The notes: generated by a model not told the origin, from the sequence alone. DNA of 64,000 nucleotides from Candidatus Saccharimonadota bacterium (GCA_905365145.1 CAJPIO010000001.1:248001-312000); one strand, 5' to 3'. Shown: positions 1 to 8,761, counted from the first letter of the stretch. A program made the numbers and translations.

Positions 1-2
1 AA

Positions 3-635
3 CTAGTTCGCGATAAAGTCGTGAAAAAATGTCTGGACGACGAGGAGGTTTTACATACGGAGTACCGCATATTAGACAAACAAGAGTTTCGCCGCGAGTT
101 GCTCCGCAAAGTTCACGAGGAGGCAGACGAAATTCCGCTGGACGATAATCAGCGCGACGAATCGCTCAAAGAGTTGGCTGATTTACAGGAAGTTTTTGAC
201 GCGCTGCGCCAAGATTTTGGCTTTTCTATAGAGCAAGTTCAAGAGGAAATGGCGCGTAAAAAGCAAGATAAGGGCGGCTTTGACAAACGACATTACATTA
301 AATATCATGATTTGGCTGATGATAGTAAATGGGTGAATATCTTCCGCGCTCAGCCAGAGAAGTACCGCGAAGAAGCTGCGGATAGCAAAGAACGGAGCCG
401 TTACGCGAAAATCAGCAAGGGCACGTACAAGCATAGCAAGTCAAGCAAGCTATACGAAGTGATTGGCCTCGCCTTAGAAACTGAGACGGAAGAACTCCTG
501 GTGATTTACCGGCCTCTCTATGAGAATGAATATGAATTATTCGCCCGTCCTGCCAGTATGTTTACGGAAACAATAGTACTGGACGGGAAATCTGTGCCAC
601 GATTTCAGAAAATAAACTCTGAAATTAAGATGTAA
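3..635 (+). CDS. MazG-like nucleotide pyrophosphohydrolase fused to a DUF1653 domain (5' partial)
   Basis: The frame is open to the left edge and reads LVRDKVVKK before the first in-window GTG at 21, so the gene begins outside the window. LVRDK is the usual opening of the phosphoribosyl-ATP pyrophosphohydrolase-like/MazG family. The helical EExxE...ExxD pattern follows (EEADEI near residues 33-38, ELADLQEVFDAL near 51-62), as expected for Mg-dependent all-alpha NTP pyrophosphohydrolases. From about residue 130 the sequence changes to a DUF1653-like domain: GTYKHSKSSKLYEVIG, then a YRPLYE motif and a final VPRFQKI. The likely role is hydrolysis of damaged or surplus nucleotides in the cytoplasm; the substrate is unknown. 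The gene ends 5 nt before a HAM1-like gene, which supports a sanitation role. Confidence 0.8.
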   Translation, partial: LVRDKVVKKCLDDEEVLHTEYRILDKQEFRRELLRKVHEEADEIPLDDNQRDESLKELADLQEVFDALRQDFGFSIEQVQEEMARKKQDKGGFDKRHYIKYHDLADDSKWVNIFRAQPEKYREEAADSKERSRYAKISKGTYKHSKSSKLYEVIGLALETETEELLVIYRPLYENEYELFARPASMFTETIVLDGKSVPRFQKINSEIKM

Positions 636-640
636 GTGTG

Positions 641-1213
641 ATGAAAACAATCACTTTTATCACCGGCAATCCGTATAAACTTGAAGAAGCCAAGTCGGTT
701 CTGAAAGGCTATGGGATTTTTGTCGAGCCGCTACAAATTAACATTGATGAAATCCAGCATCATGATCCGCTGAAAATTACCGAAGCGAAAGTTAAGTCGG
801 CGCATGAAAAAGCGGGCCGGCCGGTTGTTGTTAATGATAGCAGCTGGGAAATTCCAGCACTCGGCGGCTTTCCGGGCGGTTATATGAAAGATATCGCTAA
901 TTGGTTTACGGCTGAAGATTTTTTGGCTTTGATGAAAGATAAAAATGATCGGAGAATTATATTGCATGACGTCGTGACGTATTTTGATGGCGAGCAACTA
1001 AAGTTGTTTATATATGATCAAACTGGCGTGTTTATAAACGAGCCGCGCGGCGAAGGAACATCAATGAATCAGGTTGTGTCGATGGAGGATAGCGGCGGAT
1101 TAACAATTGCTGAAGAGTTTGCGCTCCGTCATGACGGCGCGGAGATTAACCCTGCTCATTTTCAGCATTGGCAGAAATTTGGCGAATGGTTTACTGCTCG
1201 CGACAACGATTAG
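641..1213 (+). CDS. HAM1/RdgB-like non-canonical purine NTP pyrophosphatase
   Basis: The protein (about 190 aa) begins TFITGNPYKLEEAKSVL, the TGNxxK signature of the ITPA/HAM1/RdgB fold. Near residues 67-80 it has VVVNDSSWEIPALGGFPGG, which corresponds to the family's EDTGL...GxPG loop. The expected reaction is hydrolysis of dITP, XTP or similar NTPs to NMP plus PPi, keeping deaminated bases out of DNA and RNA. The identity to classic RdgB is clearly diverged (NDSS instead of EDSG), so the substrate may differ. ATG at 641 directly follows a GTG at 638; the ATG is preferred. It follows the MazG-like gene by a few bases and is probably co-transcribed with it. Confidence 0.8.
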   Translation: MKTITFITGNPYKLEEAKSVLKGYGIFVEPLQINIDEIQHHDPLKITEAKVKSAHEKAGRPVVVNDSSWEIPALGGFPGGYMKDIANWFTAEDFLALMKDKNDRRIILHDVVTYFDGEQLKLFIYDQTGVFINEPRGEGTSMNQVVSMEDSGGLTIAEEFALRHDGAEINPAHFQHWQKFGEWFTARDND

Positions 1214-1227
1214 CCGCCATAATGGTG

Positions 1228-1233
1228 TATAAT
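1228..1233 (+). promoter_or_regulatory. -10 box of a leaderless promoter
   Basis: TATAAT ends 7 nt before the ATG at 1241. This puts the expected transcription start on or next to the start codon, so the mRNA of the following membrane protein should have no leader and no Shine-Dalgarno site. Confidence 0.65.
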
Positions 1234-1240
1234 TCATCGT

Positions 1241-1936
1241 ATGAATAAGTTTAAGAAGCTGAAACTTTACTGCTTTTCGCCGCCAGTGATGCTGGCAACG
1301 CTAGCGATTGAGCTTGTTTTGGCGCTATATACGTTTTGGCGCTATAAGCTAAACGCTGTGACAAGGATTGCTATGGCGCTGCTCATCTGTTTGGCGCTGT
1401 TTCAGTGGGCTGAGTATAATGTTTGCGAAGGTACGATTTTTCTTGATAGCCTAGGCTGGGCGAAGCTTGGTTATGTGGCGATTACTATGCTGCCGCCTCT
1501 GGGTATTCATCTGATTTATCAACTTTCTGGCGACAAAAGGCGCTGGATTCCGGTTCTAGGTTATATTTTGGCAGCACTATTCGTCGGTTATTTCTTATTG
1601 GAAGCTGACGGCGTAAAAGCTGGCGCCTGCTTAGGTAATTACGTAATCTTTGAGAATCGCGATGAATTTTATCCGATTTACGCGGGATACTATTATGGTT
1701 TGCTGATTATTGCTATTATATACGCTTACGCCCAAAGTAAAGCTGCGGTAAAAAATATTCGCCAATCTCTGTACTCGCTAATGATTGGCTATGTCTTGTT
1801 TATGGTGCCGACAACGTTTGTCAATATCGTAGATCCGTCGACAATTTCCGGCATTCCGTCGATTATGTGCGGTTTCGCAGTGCTGTTAGCGGCAACTTTA
1901 GCGGGCAAGGTCTTGCCAGAATACTTTGATAAATAA
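1241..1936 (+). CDS. Seven-helix-type integral membrane protein, unknown function
   Basis: This 231-aa protein has about seven hydrophobic segments (roughly residues 15-33, 41-60, 75-92, 104-120, 145-163, 178-197 and 206-224) joined by short loops. The layout and the WAEYNVC...WAKLGYVAITMLPP stretch resemble the 7TM sensor region found at the N-terminus of some histidine kinases, but no kinase domain follows. I do not recognise a specific function. It stands alone between the nucleotide-sanitation pair and the ribosomal promoter. It has its own -10 box 7 nt upstream and no Shine-Dalgarno sequence. Confidence 0.6.
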   Translation: MNKFKKLKLYCFSPPVMLATLAIELVLALYTFWRYKLNAVTRIAMALLICLALFQWAEYNVCEGTIFLDSLGWAKLGYVAITMLPPLGIHLIYQLSGDKRRWIPVLGYILAALFVGYFLLEADGVKAGACLGNYVIFENRDEFYPIYAGYYYGLLIIAIIYAYAQSKAAVKNIRQSLYSLMIGYVLFMVPTTFVNIVDPSTISGIPSIMCGFAVLLAATLAGKVLPEYFDK

Positions 1937-1948
1937 GACTACGTGATA

Positions 1949-1978
1949 TTGACGAGTTGTAGCTAGACGTGCTATAAT
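1949..1978 (+). promoter_or_regulatory. Promoter of the L3-S8 ribosomal operon
   Basis: TTGACG at 1949-1954, an 18-nt spacer and TATAAT at 1973-1978, with TG at 1970-1971 making an extended -10. It is the best consensus promoter near the operon start. The mRNA should begin near 1985. Confidence 0.8.
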
Positions 1979-1984
1979 AGTAGA

Positions 1985-2092
1985 TGTAATTCTATTACGC
2001 GTAATATTAACTATAGAGACTCGCGCGAATTGGCAAGTCCGGGCAACGGATACTACCAGCCGCCGAGGCTTTTAAATGGGAGCAAGAGGGCA
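1985..2092 (+). promoter_or_regulatory. 5' leader of the L3-S8 operon
   Basis: About 108 nt separate the predicted start from the rplC ATG, which is long for this genome, where many mRNAs look leaderless. It contains short GC-rich complementary stretches (2017-2070) and a Shine-Dalgarno-like GAGGG at 2085-2089. rpsJ, which normally opens this operon, is absent. The leader is therefore the only upstream place for autoregulation; this is inference. Confidence 0.4.
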
Positions 2093-2704
2093 ATGAAAGC
2101 ACTTTTCGGTACCAAAATTGGTATGACCCAAATCATTGGCGAGGACGGCACCACTATTCCGGTGACGCTGATCCAAGCCGGCCCGATGACTGTGACTCAG
2201 GTCAAGTCTGTCGAAACCGACGGCTACAACGCAGTCCAGGTGGCGTATGGTACGGGTAAGAACCTGAGCAAGGCCGTGGCTGGACATGTCAAACCAGCCG
2301 GTGTGACCCCGAAAAAAATCGGGGAAATTCGCGTTGACGAACTTGGCGAAGTCAAGGTCGGCGACACATGGAACGTCTCGGAGTTTGAGCTCGGCGACGT
2401 TATTGATGCTACCGGCATCAGCAAGGGTAAAGGTTGGGCTGGCACTATCAAGCGGCACAACTTCAAACGCCACCGCAAAACCCACGGCGGCAAGGGTAAC
2501 ACTCGCAAAGTCGGTTCAATCGGCAGCATGTACCCGCAAAAAATATTCAAAGGCAAGCGTATGGCCGGACACATGGGCGCCGAACAGGTCACTGTCAAGA
2601 ATCTGAAAGTGGCGTACATTTCGGTCGAGAACAACTTGATTGGTGTCAAGGGCGCAGTGCCAGGTCCTAAGAAGGGCTTAATCAAACTAGGAGGTGCTAA
2701 GTAA
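2093..2704 (+). CDS. rplC: 50S ribosomal protein L3
   Basis: The 203-aa protein starts MKALFGTKIGMTQI, the standard L3 opening, and contains the conserved central GxKGKGWAGTIKRHNF and HRKTHGGKGNTRKVGSIGS segments (about residues 112-150). The latter reach toward the peptidyl-transferase centre. The frame is open back to 2030, but ATG 2093 is chosen because it matches the family start and follows GAGGG. It is the first gene of the operon; rpsJ (S10) normally precedes it and is missing here. Its TAA overlaps the rplD ATG (TAATG). Confidence 0.97.
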   Translation: MKALFGTKIGMTQIIGEDGTTIPVTLIQAGPMTVTQVKSVETDGYNAVQVAYGTGKNLSKAVAGHVKPAGVTPKKIGEIRVDELGEVKVGDTWNVSEFELGDVIDATGISKGKGWAGTIKRHNFKRHRKTHGGKGNTRKVGSIGSMYPQKIFKGKRMAGHMGAEQVTVKNLKVAYISVENNLIGVKGAVPGPKKGLIKLGGAK

Positions 2705-3324
2705 TGGCTGAATCAACCAAGCCAGCAAAAGCAGCCTTGCCAAAGAGTGTGTTTGAGGTTGACGTACCAAACCACGAGCTGCTAAAACTTGCGTACGACG
2801 CATTTTTGGCCAACAGCCGCCAGGCAAGCGCTACCACCAAAACCCGCGGCGAAGTTCGCGGCGGCGGCAAGAAACCGTGGAAACAAAAAGGAACCGGCCG
2901 AGCACGTTTTGGCTCGACCCGCAACCCAATCTGGCGCCACGGTGGTATCGTTTTCGGGCCGCGCGGCAATGAAAACTACAGCAAGAAACTGTCCAAGACT
3001 AGCAAGCACGTCGCTTTGCGCCAAGCTTTGACACTCGCCAACCAAGACAAAAAAATCTTGGTCAGCGATATCAAAACTACCGGCAAAACCGCTGAAGTCG
3101 CTAAATTCCTCGCCGCCAAGAAATGCAGCGAGAAAGACCGCGTTCTACTCGTCGTCGACGAAAAGACTCCAGAACTGATGCGCGCTACAAATAACTTAGC
3201 CAATGCCCTCTTGGTGCGCGCGCAATACCTCAGCGTTTACTACATCTTGAACGCCGACAAAATCGTTATCACGCCAGCCGCTGTCAAGGCAGTTGAGGCG
3301 TGGCTAGCAAAGGAGGCGAAGTAA
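2704..3324 (+). CDS. rplD: 50S ribosomal protein L4
   Basis: This 206-aa protein has the L4 core GGGKKPWKQKGTGRARFGSTRNPIW near residues 54-75, which is the extended loop lining the exit tunnel. A C-terminal globular part follows, with VDEKTPELMRATNNLANA. In many bacteria L4 also represses the S10 operon; whether it does here cannot be told from the sequence. It starts at the TAATG overlap with rplC and overlaps the rplW ATG in the same way, so it is translationally coupled on both sides. Confidence 0.97.
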   Translation: MAESTKPAKAALPKSVFEVDVPNHELLKLAYDAFLANSRQASATTKTRGEVRGGGKKPWKQKGTGRARFGSTRNPIWRHGGIVFGPRGNENYSKKLSKTSKHVALRQALTLANQDKKILVSDIKTTGKTAEVAKFLAAKKCSEKDRVLLVVDEKTPELMRATNNLANALLVRAQYLSVYYILNADKIVITPAAVKAVEAWLAKEAK

Positions 3325-3644
3325 TGAAACTCGTGTTAGTTACTCCACGCGTTAGCGAGAAAGCTTACCGGCTAGTCACCAACGAAAATACTTATATTTT
3401 CGATGTGCCGATGAGCGCTAACAAAAACGAAATCAAAGCGGCCGTTGAAGCGCAATTCGAAGGCGTCAAAGTCGCCAAAGTAACGACACTCGTTCAAAGC
3501 GGCAAAGCTGTTCGCTTCTCACGCGGCAAGAACCGCTACCCGGGCATCACGCACCGCCAGGATAGCAAAAAGGCTTACGTTCGCCTGAGTGAAGGTAAAA
3601 TCAAAGTCTTCGAGCAAGAAGAAGTCAAGGAGGATAAGAAGTAA
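3324..3644 (+). CDS. rplW: 50S ribosomal protein L23
   Basis: The 106-aa protein begins MKLVLVTPRVSEKAYRLV, the L23 start, and includes the NKNEIKAAVEAQFEGVKVAKV helix and the basic loop KAVRFSRGKNRYPG. L23 lies at the tunnel exit and is the docking site for trigger factor and SRP. An upstream in-frame start at 3300 lies inside rplD and is rejected in favour of the TAATG start at 3324. The C-terminus carries a charged tail, EQEEVKEDKK. Confidence 0.95.
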   Translation: MKLVLVTPRVSEKAYRLVTNENTYIFDVPMSANKNEIKAAVEAQFEGVKVAKVTTLVQSGKAVRFSRGKNRYPGITHRQDSKKAYVRLSEGKIKVFEQEEVKEDKK

Positions 3645-4480
3645 TGGCTGTCAAGCAATACAACCCAACCACTCCTGCCCGTCGCGGTATGACTTCGCAG
3701 GATCTCAGCGAGGTAACTACTCGTAAACCGCTGAAAAGCTTGGTTAAAGCTGGCAAACAAAAAGCTGGCCGCAACAATACCGGTAAAATCACCGTGCGCC
3801 ATCGCGGTGGCGGTGTGAAGCGGCATTATCGTTTAGTTAATCACGCTATGCCAGCCAACATGACTTTGACCGTCGAAGAAATTGAGTACGACCCAGGTCG
3901 CAGCGCTCGTATCGCCCGCGTCAAAGATCAGCACGGCTTGTACCACTACATTTTGGCAGATACCGCCATGACTAAAGGCGCAGTCATCAAAACTGGCGCT
4001 GACGCTCCTGTCGAGGCTAGCAACCGTATGCCGCTAGCTAGTATTCCAGTTGGTACGCAGATTTACGCTATCGAGATTAATCCAGGCCGCGGCGCCCAAA
4101 TGGTTCGCTCGGCTGGCACCAAGGCTCAATTGATGGCCAAAGAAGGCAACTATGCTATGGTGCGTATGCCATCAGGCGAAGTTCGCAGATTCCGCTTGGA
4201 ATGCGAAGCTAGCCTCGGCGTAGTCGGTAATGTTCAGCACCAGAATGTCAAGCTCGGCTCGGCTGGCCGCCGCCGCCGCATGGGTTGGCGCCCAAGCGTA
4301 CATGGTAAAGCCATGAACCCAGCTGATCACCCAATGGGTGGCGGTGAAGGCAAGACCGGTCCGGGCCGTATCCCGAAGACGCCGTGGGGCAAGCCAGCAA
4401 TTGGCTTCAAGACCCGCCGCCGCAAATCAACTAATAAGATGATTGTCCGCAGTCGTCACGAAGCTAAGAGGAAGAGGTAG
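3644..4480 (+). CDS. rplB: 50S ribosomal protein L2
   Basis: This 278-aa protein has normal length for L2. It shows the conserved NNTGKITVRHRGGG motif (about residues 43-56), KRHYRLV, EYDPGRSARIA and the C-terminal NPADHPMGGGEGK loop with its catalytically important histidine region near the peptidyl-transferase centre. It organises 23S rRNA and subunit association. It overlaps rplW by one base and is followed 3 nt later by rpsS. Confidence 0.97.
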   Translation: MAVKQYNPTTPARRGMTSQDLSEVTTRKPLKSLVKAGKQKAGRNNTGKITVRHRGGGVKRHYRLVNHAMPANMTLTVEEIEYDPGRSARIARVKDQHGLYHYILADTAMTKGAVIKTGADAPVEASNRMPLASIPVGTQIYAIEINPGRGAQMVRSAGTKAQLMAKEGNYAMVRMPSGEVRRFRLECEASLGVVGNVQHQNVKLGSAGRRRRMGWRPSVHGKAMNPADHPMGGGEGKTGPGRIPKTPWGKPAIGFKTRRRKSTNKMIVRSRHEAKRKR

Positions 4481-4483
4481 TCT

Positions 4484-4750
4484 ATGAGTCGTTCACTCAA
4501 AAAAGGCCCATTCGTCGACGCCAAGCTTGCCAAAAAAGTGGCAGCGCTGAAAGTTGGCGACCGCACCGTGATAAAGACCTGGGCACGCAGTAGCACGATC
4601 ACGCCAGAGATGGTCGGGTTCACTTTTGCAGTGCACAACGGTCGCGTACACGTACCGGTGCTTATTACTGAAAACATGGTTGGCCATAAACTTGGCGAGT
4701 TTAGCCCGACCCGCAAGTTCCGCAAGCACGGTGGAAAGGATAAGAAATAA
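4484..4750 (+). CDS. rpsS: 30S ribosomal protein S19
   Basis: The 88-aa protein starts [12 protein letters not shown] and contains [22 protein letters not shown] and [13 protein letters not shown], all classic S19 segments. S19 binds 16S rRNA in the 30S head with S13. Shine-Dalgarno-like GAGGAAGAGG lies before the ATG. It overlaps rplV by one base. Confidence 0.97.
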   Translation: MSRSLKKGPFVDAKLAKKVAALKVGDRTVIKTWARSSTITPEMVGFTFAVHNGRVHVPVLITENMVGHKLGEFSPTRKFRKHGGKDKK

Positions 4751-5175
4751 TGGCCGAAGCAACTATTCATACAGTTCGCGCGATGATCAAAGGCGTTGAC
4801 CAGACACCGCGCAAAGTCAGTCTAGTCGCCGCCTTGGTGCGCGGCCGCAGCGTTGCCGACGCCGAAGTTATCCTTGACCACACGCCGAAGCGCGCCGCTC
4901 TGGCTGTCAAGAAAGCCATCAAAAGCGCCGCTGCTAACGCCGTTGAGAATCACGGCCTAGACGCTCGCAGCCTGCAAATCACTACGCTTAGTGTTACCGC
5001 TGGTTCGCGCATGCGCCGCTACAAGCCAGCTTCGCGCGGACGTGCCTTGCCGTTCGAGAAAAAATCGAGCCACATTCTAGTCGAGGTCTCGGGCGTCGAG
5101 AAAGTTATCAAGAAACCTGCCAAGAAGACTGAAACAAAAGCTGTTAAGCCAGCAGAAAAAGAGGAGAAGAAATAA
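4750..5175 (+). CDS. rplV: 50S ribosomal protein L22 with a lysine/glutamate-rich tail
   Basis: The core (about residues 1-117) is L22: RQ-type TPRKVSLVAALVRGRSVADAE, then AANAVENHGLD and the beta-hairpin RMRRYKPASRGRA that lines the exit tunnel. The last 20 or so residues form a low-complexity K/E/P-rich extension not present in compact L22 proteins. Such tails usually contact rRNA at the surface. It sits directly before rpsC with no gap. Confidence 0.95.
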   Translation: MAEATIHTVRAMIKGVDQTPRKVSLVAALVRGRSVADAEVILDHTPKRAALAVKKAIKSAAANAVENHGLDARSLQITTLSVTAGSRMRRYKPASRGRALPFEKKSSHILVEVSGVEKVIKKPAKKTETKAVKPAEKEEKK

Positions 5176-5817
5176 ATGGGACAGAAAGTTAACCCGTTGA
5201 GCTTCCGCCTCCAGACCAGCAAAGCTTGGAACTCGCGCTGGTTCGCCAGCAAGAAAGACTTTGCGGTTTGGCTAGCCGAAGACGGCAAGATTCGCAGCTT
5301 GATCGAGAAGAAATTCTCGTCGCGCCCGACAATCGCTAAAGTCGAAATCGAGCGTAGCGCCAATCTTGTTACTATCACCATTTACACCGCCAAAGCTGGT
5401 GTAGTGATCGGCCGCGGCGGTGCCGGTATCGCCGAGCTCAAGAAAGAAATCGAGAAAATCGTCAGCTTGCCGATTCGTATCAATGTCGAAGAGGTACGCC
5501 GGCCAGAATTAAACGCCAAGCTTGTCGCCGAAAACATTGCGCATCAGCTAGAACGCCGCGCCAACTTCCGACGTGCTGTTAAGATGGCGATTCAAAGCAG
5601 CCGCAACGCTGGCGCCAAAGGTATCCGTATCGAGGTCGCAGGACGGCTTAACGGTGCCGAGATGAGCCGCCGCGAAAAGTTTATCGAAGGTTCAGTGCCA
5701 CTGCATACGCTGCGCGCCGACGTTGATTTTCACGTCGCTCGCGCTCAAGGCCCGAACGGTACTGGTATCGTTGGTGTCAAAGTATGGATTTACAAAGGTG
5801 AAAGGAGCTTGAAGTAA
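5176..5817 (+). CDS. rpsC: 30S ribosomal protein S3
   Basis: The 213-aa protein begins [12 protein letters not shown], has the KH-domain signature [18 protein letters not shown] (about residues 75-92) and the C-terminal domain with [20 protein letters not shown] and [11 protein letters not shown]3 forms part of the mRNA entry channel. It overlaps rplP by one base. Confidence 0.97.
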   Translation: MGQKVNPLSFRLQTSKAWNSRWFASKKDFAVWLAEDGKIRSLIEKKFSSRPTIAKVEIERSANLVTITIYTAKAGVVIGRGGAGIAELKKEIEKIVSLPIRINVEEVRRPELNAKLVAENIAHQLERRANFRRAVKMAIQSSRNAGAKGIRIEVAGRLNGAEMSRREKFIEGSVPLHTLRADVDFHVARAQGPNGTGIVGVKVWIYKGERSLK

Positions 5818-6230
5818 TGTTATTACCAAAAAAAGTTGCTCACCGCAAAGTCCGCATCGGCAAAAACCGCGGTAACGCTACGCGCTGCAACTATGTCGCG
5901 TTTGGCGATTATGGTCTGCAAAGTCTCGACAACGAGCGTATTACCAGCCGCCAGATCGAGGCGGCCCGCCAGGCGATGACTCGCTACATCAAGCGCGGCG
6001 GTAAGATTTGGATTCGTATTTTTCCGCACACGCCAGTCACCAAAAAAGCTTTAGGCTTGAAAATGGGCGGCGGTAAAGGCAACCCTGAATACTACGTCGC
6101 CAAGGTCAAAACTGGCACGGTTATGTTCGAGATGAAAGGCGTTAGCGAAGAAACCGCCCGCGAAGCTATGCGCCTCGCCGGCCACAAATTGCCAGTCCGC
6201 GTCCGATTTGTTAAGAAGGAGGAAGCATAA
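5817..6230 (+). CDS. rplP: 50S ribosomal protein L16
   Basis: This 137-aa protein starts [19 protein letters not shown] and carries the conserved [24 protein letters not shown] and [19 protein letters not shown] segments. L16 contacts the elbow of A-site tRNA and completes 50S assembly. The length matches the family. A GGAGG motif precedes the next start, and the coding end overlaps rpmC by one base. Confidence 0.97.
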   Translation: MLLPKKVAHRKVRIGKNRGNATRCNYVAFGDYGLQSLDNERITSRQIEAARQAMTRYIKRGGKIWIRIFPHTPVTKKALGLKMGGGKGNPEYYVAKVKTGTVMFEMKGVSEETAREAMRLAGHKLPVRVRFVKKEEA

Positions 6231-6457
6231 TGGCTGAAACCAAGAAAGCCGCCAAGACCGCCAGCGTCGTCAAATCAATCGACGAACTGCGCGCCGAATT
6301 AGCCGCCAAGCGCCAGCAATTACTCGACGGCCGCCGCAGCCACAAAGCCGGCGAACTCGTCAATCCGCGCGCCCTCGGCCAAATTCGCAAAGAAATCGCG
6401 CGCCTACTCACCGCGATCCGTGCGCAAGAGTTAGCAGCAGAACAGGAGAATAAGTAA
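6230..6457 (+). CDS. rpmC: 50S ribosomal protein L29
   Basis: The 75-aa helical protein has the L29 pattern SIDELRAELAAKRQQLLDGRRS followed by NPRALGQIRKEIARLLTAI. A short alanine/lysine-rich N-terminal extension precedes the core. L29 lies near the tunnel exit beside L23. It overlaps both neighbours by one base (TAATG). Confidence 0.93.
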   Translation: MAETKKAAKTASVVKSIDELRAELAAKRQQLLDGRRSHKAGELVNPRALGQIRKEIARLLTAIRAQELAAEQENK

Positions 6458-6780
6458 TGGCAAAGACATTGACAGGCGTCGTGACGTCAGACGCCGCCGA
6501 CAAGACAATTACCGTTACCGTGACATCTCGCGAAACGCACCCGATTTACAAGAAGCAGTACACTGTGACTCGTAAATATGCTGCGCACGACGAGAAGAAT
6601 GACGCTCGCAAGGGCGATACGGTACGCATTGTCGAGACTCGTCCGATTAGCCGCCGCAAGAGCTTCCAGCTCGACAAAATCGTCAAGCGCTCGGTCGGCT
6701 CAGTTGAGCTCAAAAGCGACGTCAACAGCGAAGTTAACGACAAGGTCGACTACGATCACGACACCGAGGAGGAAAAATAA
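6457..6780 (+). CDS. rpsQ: 30S ribosomal protein S17 with an acidic C-terminal tail
   Basis: The S17 OB-fold is in the first 80 or so residues: [55 protein letters not shown]. The remaining 25 residues are rich in S, V, D and E, giving 107 aa against roughly 85 for typical S17. It binds helix 11 of 16S rRNA. It overlaps rplN by one base. Confidence 0.95.
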   Translation: MAKTLTGVVTSDAADKTITVTVTSRETHPIYKKQYTVTRKYAAHDEKNDARKGDTVRIVETRPISRRKSFQLDKIVKRSVGSVELKSDVNSEVNDKVDYDHDTEEEK

Positions 6781-7148
6781 TGATTCAGCAAGAATCCCGC
6801 CTCAAAGTCGCTGATAACAGCGGCGCCAAAGAAGTATTGTGTATCCGCGTTCTCGGCGGTACCCGCCGCCGCTACGCTCGCGTTGGCGACGTGATTGTCT
6901 GTTCAGTCAAAGACGCCAGCCCAACCGGTAACGTCAAGAAGAAATCTGTCGTCAAGGCTGTGGTGGTTCGTACCCGCGACCAAATCCGCCGCAAAGATGG
7001 CTCGACCATTTGCTTTGATGACAACGCCGTAGTGATTATCAACGATGACAAGCAGCCAAAGGCCACCCGTGTCTTCGGCCCAGTACCGCGCGAACTACGC
7101 GACATGGGCTACATGAAGATCATCAGCCTGGCTCCGGAGGTACTCTAA
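6780..7148 (+). CDS. rplN: 50S ribosomal protein L14
   Basis: The 122-aa protein starts [27 protein letters not shown], the L14 signature, and ends with the conserved [25 protein letters not shown]. It forms part of the inter-subunit bridge B8. The length is standard. The coding end overlaps rplX by one base. Confidence 0.97.
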   Translation: MIQQESRLKVADNSGAKEVLCIRVLGGTRRRYARVGDVIVCSVKDASPTGNVKKKSVVKAVVVRTRDQIRRKDGSTICFDDNAVVIINDDKQPKATRVFGPVPRELRDMGYMKIISLAPEVL

Positions 7149-7468
7149 TGACTCAGCGTATTCATAAAGATGATACTGTCAAAATCATCGCTGGCGCCAA
7201 CAAAGGCACCACCGGTAAAGTATTAGCCGTCTTGCCGCAGCAAAATGCAGCGCTAGTTGAAGGTGTCGGCGTCAAGACTCGCCACATCCGCCCGAACCAG
7301 CTCAATCCGCACGGCGGTAAAAAGGATATTCAAGTACCGGTTGATTTGAGTAAACTGGCGCTCGTCGTCGACGAAAAATCTGGGCAAACCAGCCGTATCG
7401 GCTACGCAGCCAAAGACGGCGCCAAGGTCCGCGTCGCCCGCCAACTTAATAATAAGGAGATTAAATAA
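7148..7468 (+). CDS. rplX: 50S ribosomal protein L24
   Basis: This 106-aa protein contains the KOW motif HKDDTVKIIAGANKGTTGKVLAV near its N-terminus, then VKTRHIRPNQLNPHGG and a short C-terminal region. L24 is an assembly initiator of the 50S subunit. It is coupled to both neighbours by one-base overlaps. Confidence 0.95.
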   Translation: MTQRIHKDDTVKIIAGANKGTTGKVLAVLPQQNAALVEGVGVKTRHIRPNQLNPHGGKKDIQVPVDLSKLALVVDEKSGQTSRIGYAAKDGAKVRVARQLNNKEIK

Positions 7469-8049
7469 TGGCAGAAGCTAAACAATCAGCCGTTTACACT
7501 CCTCGCCTGAAAGCCTTGTACAACGAAACGTACCTCAAGGAACTACAGGCCGAATTGAATCTCGACAATGTGAACCAGGTTCCTAGCCTCGAGAAAATCG
7601 TCGTGAGTGTCGGTACCGGCAAAAGTAAAGACGACAAGCGCATGCTTGCCGCCGTCAAAAATACCTTAACGCGTATCACCGGCCAAGCGCCAGTCGAACG
7701 CCTAGCCAAAAAGTCAATTGCTACGTTCAAGATTCGCAAAGGCATGGGCTCGCCAATCGGCGTGATGGTAACTTTGCGCGGTGTTCGCATGTACGAGTTT
7801 CTTGACCGCCTAGTCAACGTTAGCTTGCCGCGTGTTCGCGACTTTCACGGCGTTGGCAGTAAATTTGACAAAAGTGGCAACTACAACCTCGGTATCACCG
7901 ACCAGTCAATCTTCCCAGAACTAACATTCGAGGAAACTCAGCTAGTACACGGTTTGCAAGTAACGTTCGTAATCAAAAACGGTGGCAAGGAAAATTCGCG
8001 CGCATTGCTCGAGAAATTTGGCCTACCATTTGAAAAGGAGGACAAATAA
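7468..8049 (+). CDS. rplE: 50S ribosomal protein L5
   Basis: The 193-aa protein has [42 protein letters not shown] and the [16 protein letters not shown] signature of L5. L5 binds 5S rRNA and contacts S13 across the subunit interface. The length is slightly above the usual 180 aa. The stop overlaps the rpsN ATG. Confidence 0.97.
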   Translation: MAEAKQSAVYTPRLKALYNETYLKELQAELNLDNVNQVPSLEKIVVSVGTGKSKDDKRMLAAVKNTLTRITGQAPVERLAKKSIATFKIRKGMGSPIGVMVTLRGVRMYEFLDRLVNVSLPRVRDFHGVGSKFDKSGNYNLGITDQSIFPELTFEETQLVHGLQVTFVIKNGGKENSRALLEKFGLPFEKEDK

Positions 8050-8315
8050 TGGCGAAAAAATCTATGATCGCTCGCGACAAAAAACGCTTGAAACTGATCA
8101 AGAAGTTTGCCGCTAAACGCGCCGCTCTGAAAGCTACCGACCCTGATGCTTTACAGAAATTACCGCGCAACTCTAGCCCAACTCGGCGCAAATTTCGCGA
8201 TATGTCTGATGGCCGTCCGCGCGGCTATATGCGCCGCTTCGGCATGAGCCGCATTCGCTTCCGCGAAGAAGCCAGCAAAGGTAATATCCCAGGCGTCACA
8301 AAGAGTAGTTGGTAA
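8049..8315 (+). CDS. rpsN: 30S ribosomal protein S14, cysteine-free form
   Basis: This 88-aa protein begins [13 protein letters not shown] and ends with [34 protein letters not shown], the S14 C-terminal signature. It has no cysteine, so it is the zinc-independent type. It is shorter than the usual C-minus S14 of about 100 aa and longer than the 61-aa zinc type. It fits a wider pattern in this window, where S4, L33 and L36 also lack zinc ligands. Confidence 0.95.
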   Translation: MAKKSMIARDKKRLKLIKKFAAKRAALKATDPDALQKLPRNSSPTRRKFRDMSDGRPRGYMRRFGMSRIRFREEASKGNIPGVTKSSW

Positions 8316-8333
8316 AGGAAAGGAGAAAAAGAT

Positions 8334-8735
8334 ATGAGTTTACAATCTACTGACCCAATCGCGGATCTCCTGACCCGCATCCGCAATGCCGCACTAGTCG
8401 GTAAGACTGAAGTGCGCGTACCTACTAGCAAGCTCAAGAAAATCGTCGCCGAGCAATTGGTCAAGAACCACTACTTGGCCGACGTCAAGCTCGAGGACGG
8501 CAAGCCGCGCGGTACGCTTGTTATCACCATCAATAATAATGGCGAGAACGCAGCTTTTACCGAGCTAGCGCGCGTCTCTAAACCAGGCCGCCGCATCTAC
8601 GTTTCTAGCGCTGACATTCCGAAGGTCAAGCAAGGCCGCGGCATCGTCCTAGTTAGCACTAGCAAGGGCGTCATGACTGGCGCTGAAGCTGTCAAGAATA
8701 AGCTTGGCGGCGAAGTATTGCTGAAGGTTTACTAA
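8334..8735 (+). CDS. rpsH: 30S ribosomal protein S8
   Basis: The 133-aa protein has the S8 opening DPIADLLTRIRNAALVGK and the closing GRGIVLVSTSKGVMTGAEA. A Shine-Dalgarno sequence AAAGGAGAAA precedes the ATG. It is the last gene of this block; L6, which normally follows, is found 18 kb away at 26921, behind a terminator and an inverted gene group. Confidence 0.96.
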   Translation: MSLQSTDPIADLLTRIRNAALVGKTEVRVPTSKLKKIVAEQLVKNHYLADVKLEDGKPRGTLVITINNNGENAAFTELARVSKPGRRIYVSSADIPKVKQGRGIVLVSTSKGVMTGAEAVKNKLGGEVLLKVY

Positions 8736-8761
8736 ACCAAAGTTCTCTCAGCAGCAACAAT

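Noticed and set aside
2030..2092. N-terminal extension of L3
   Set aside because: The open frame upstream of 2093 has no good start and does not resemble L3; it is the operon leader.
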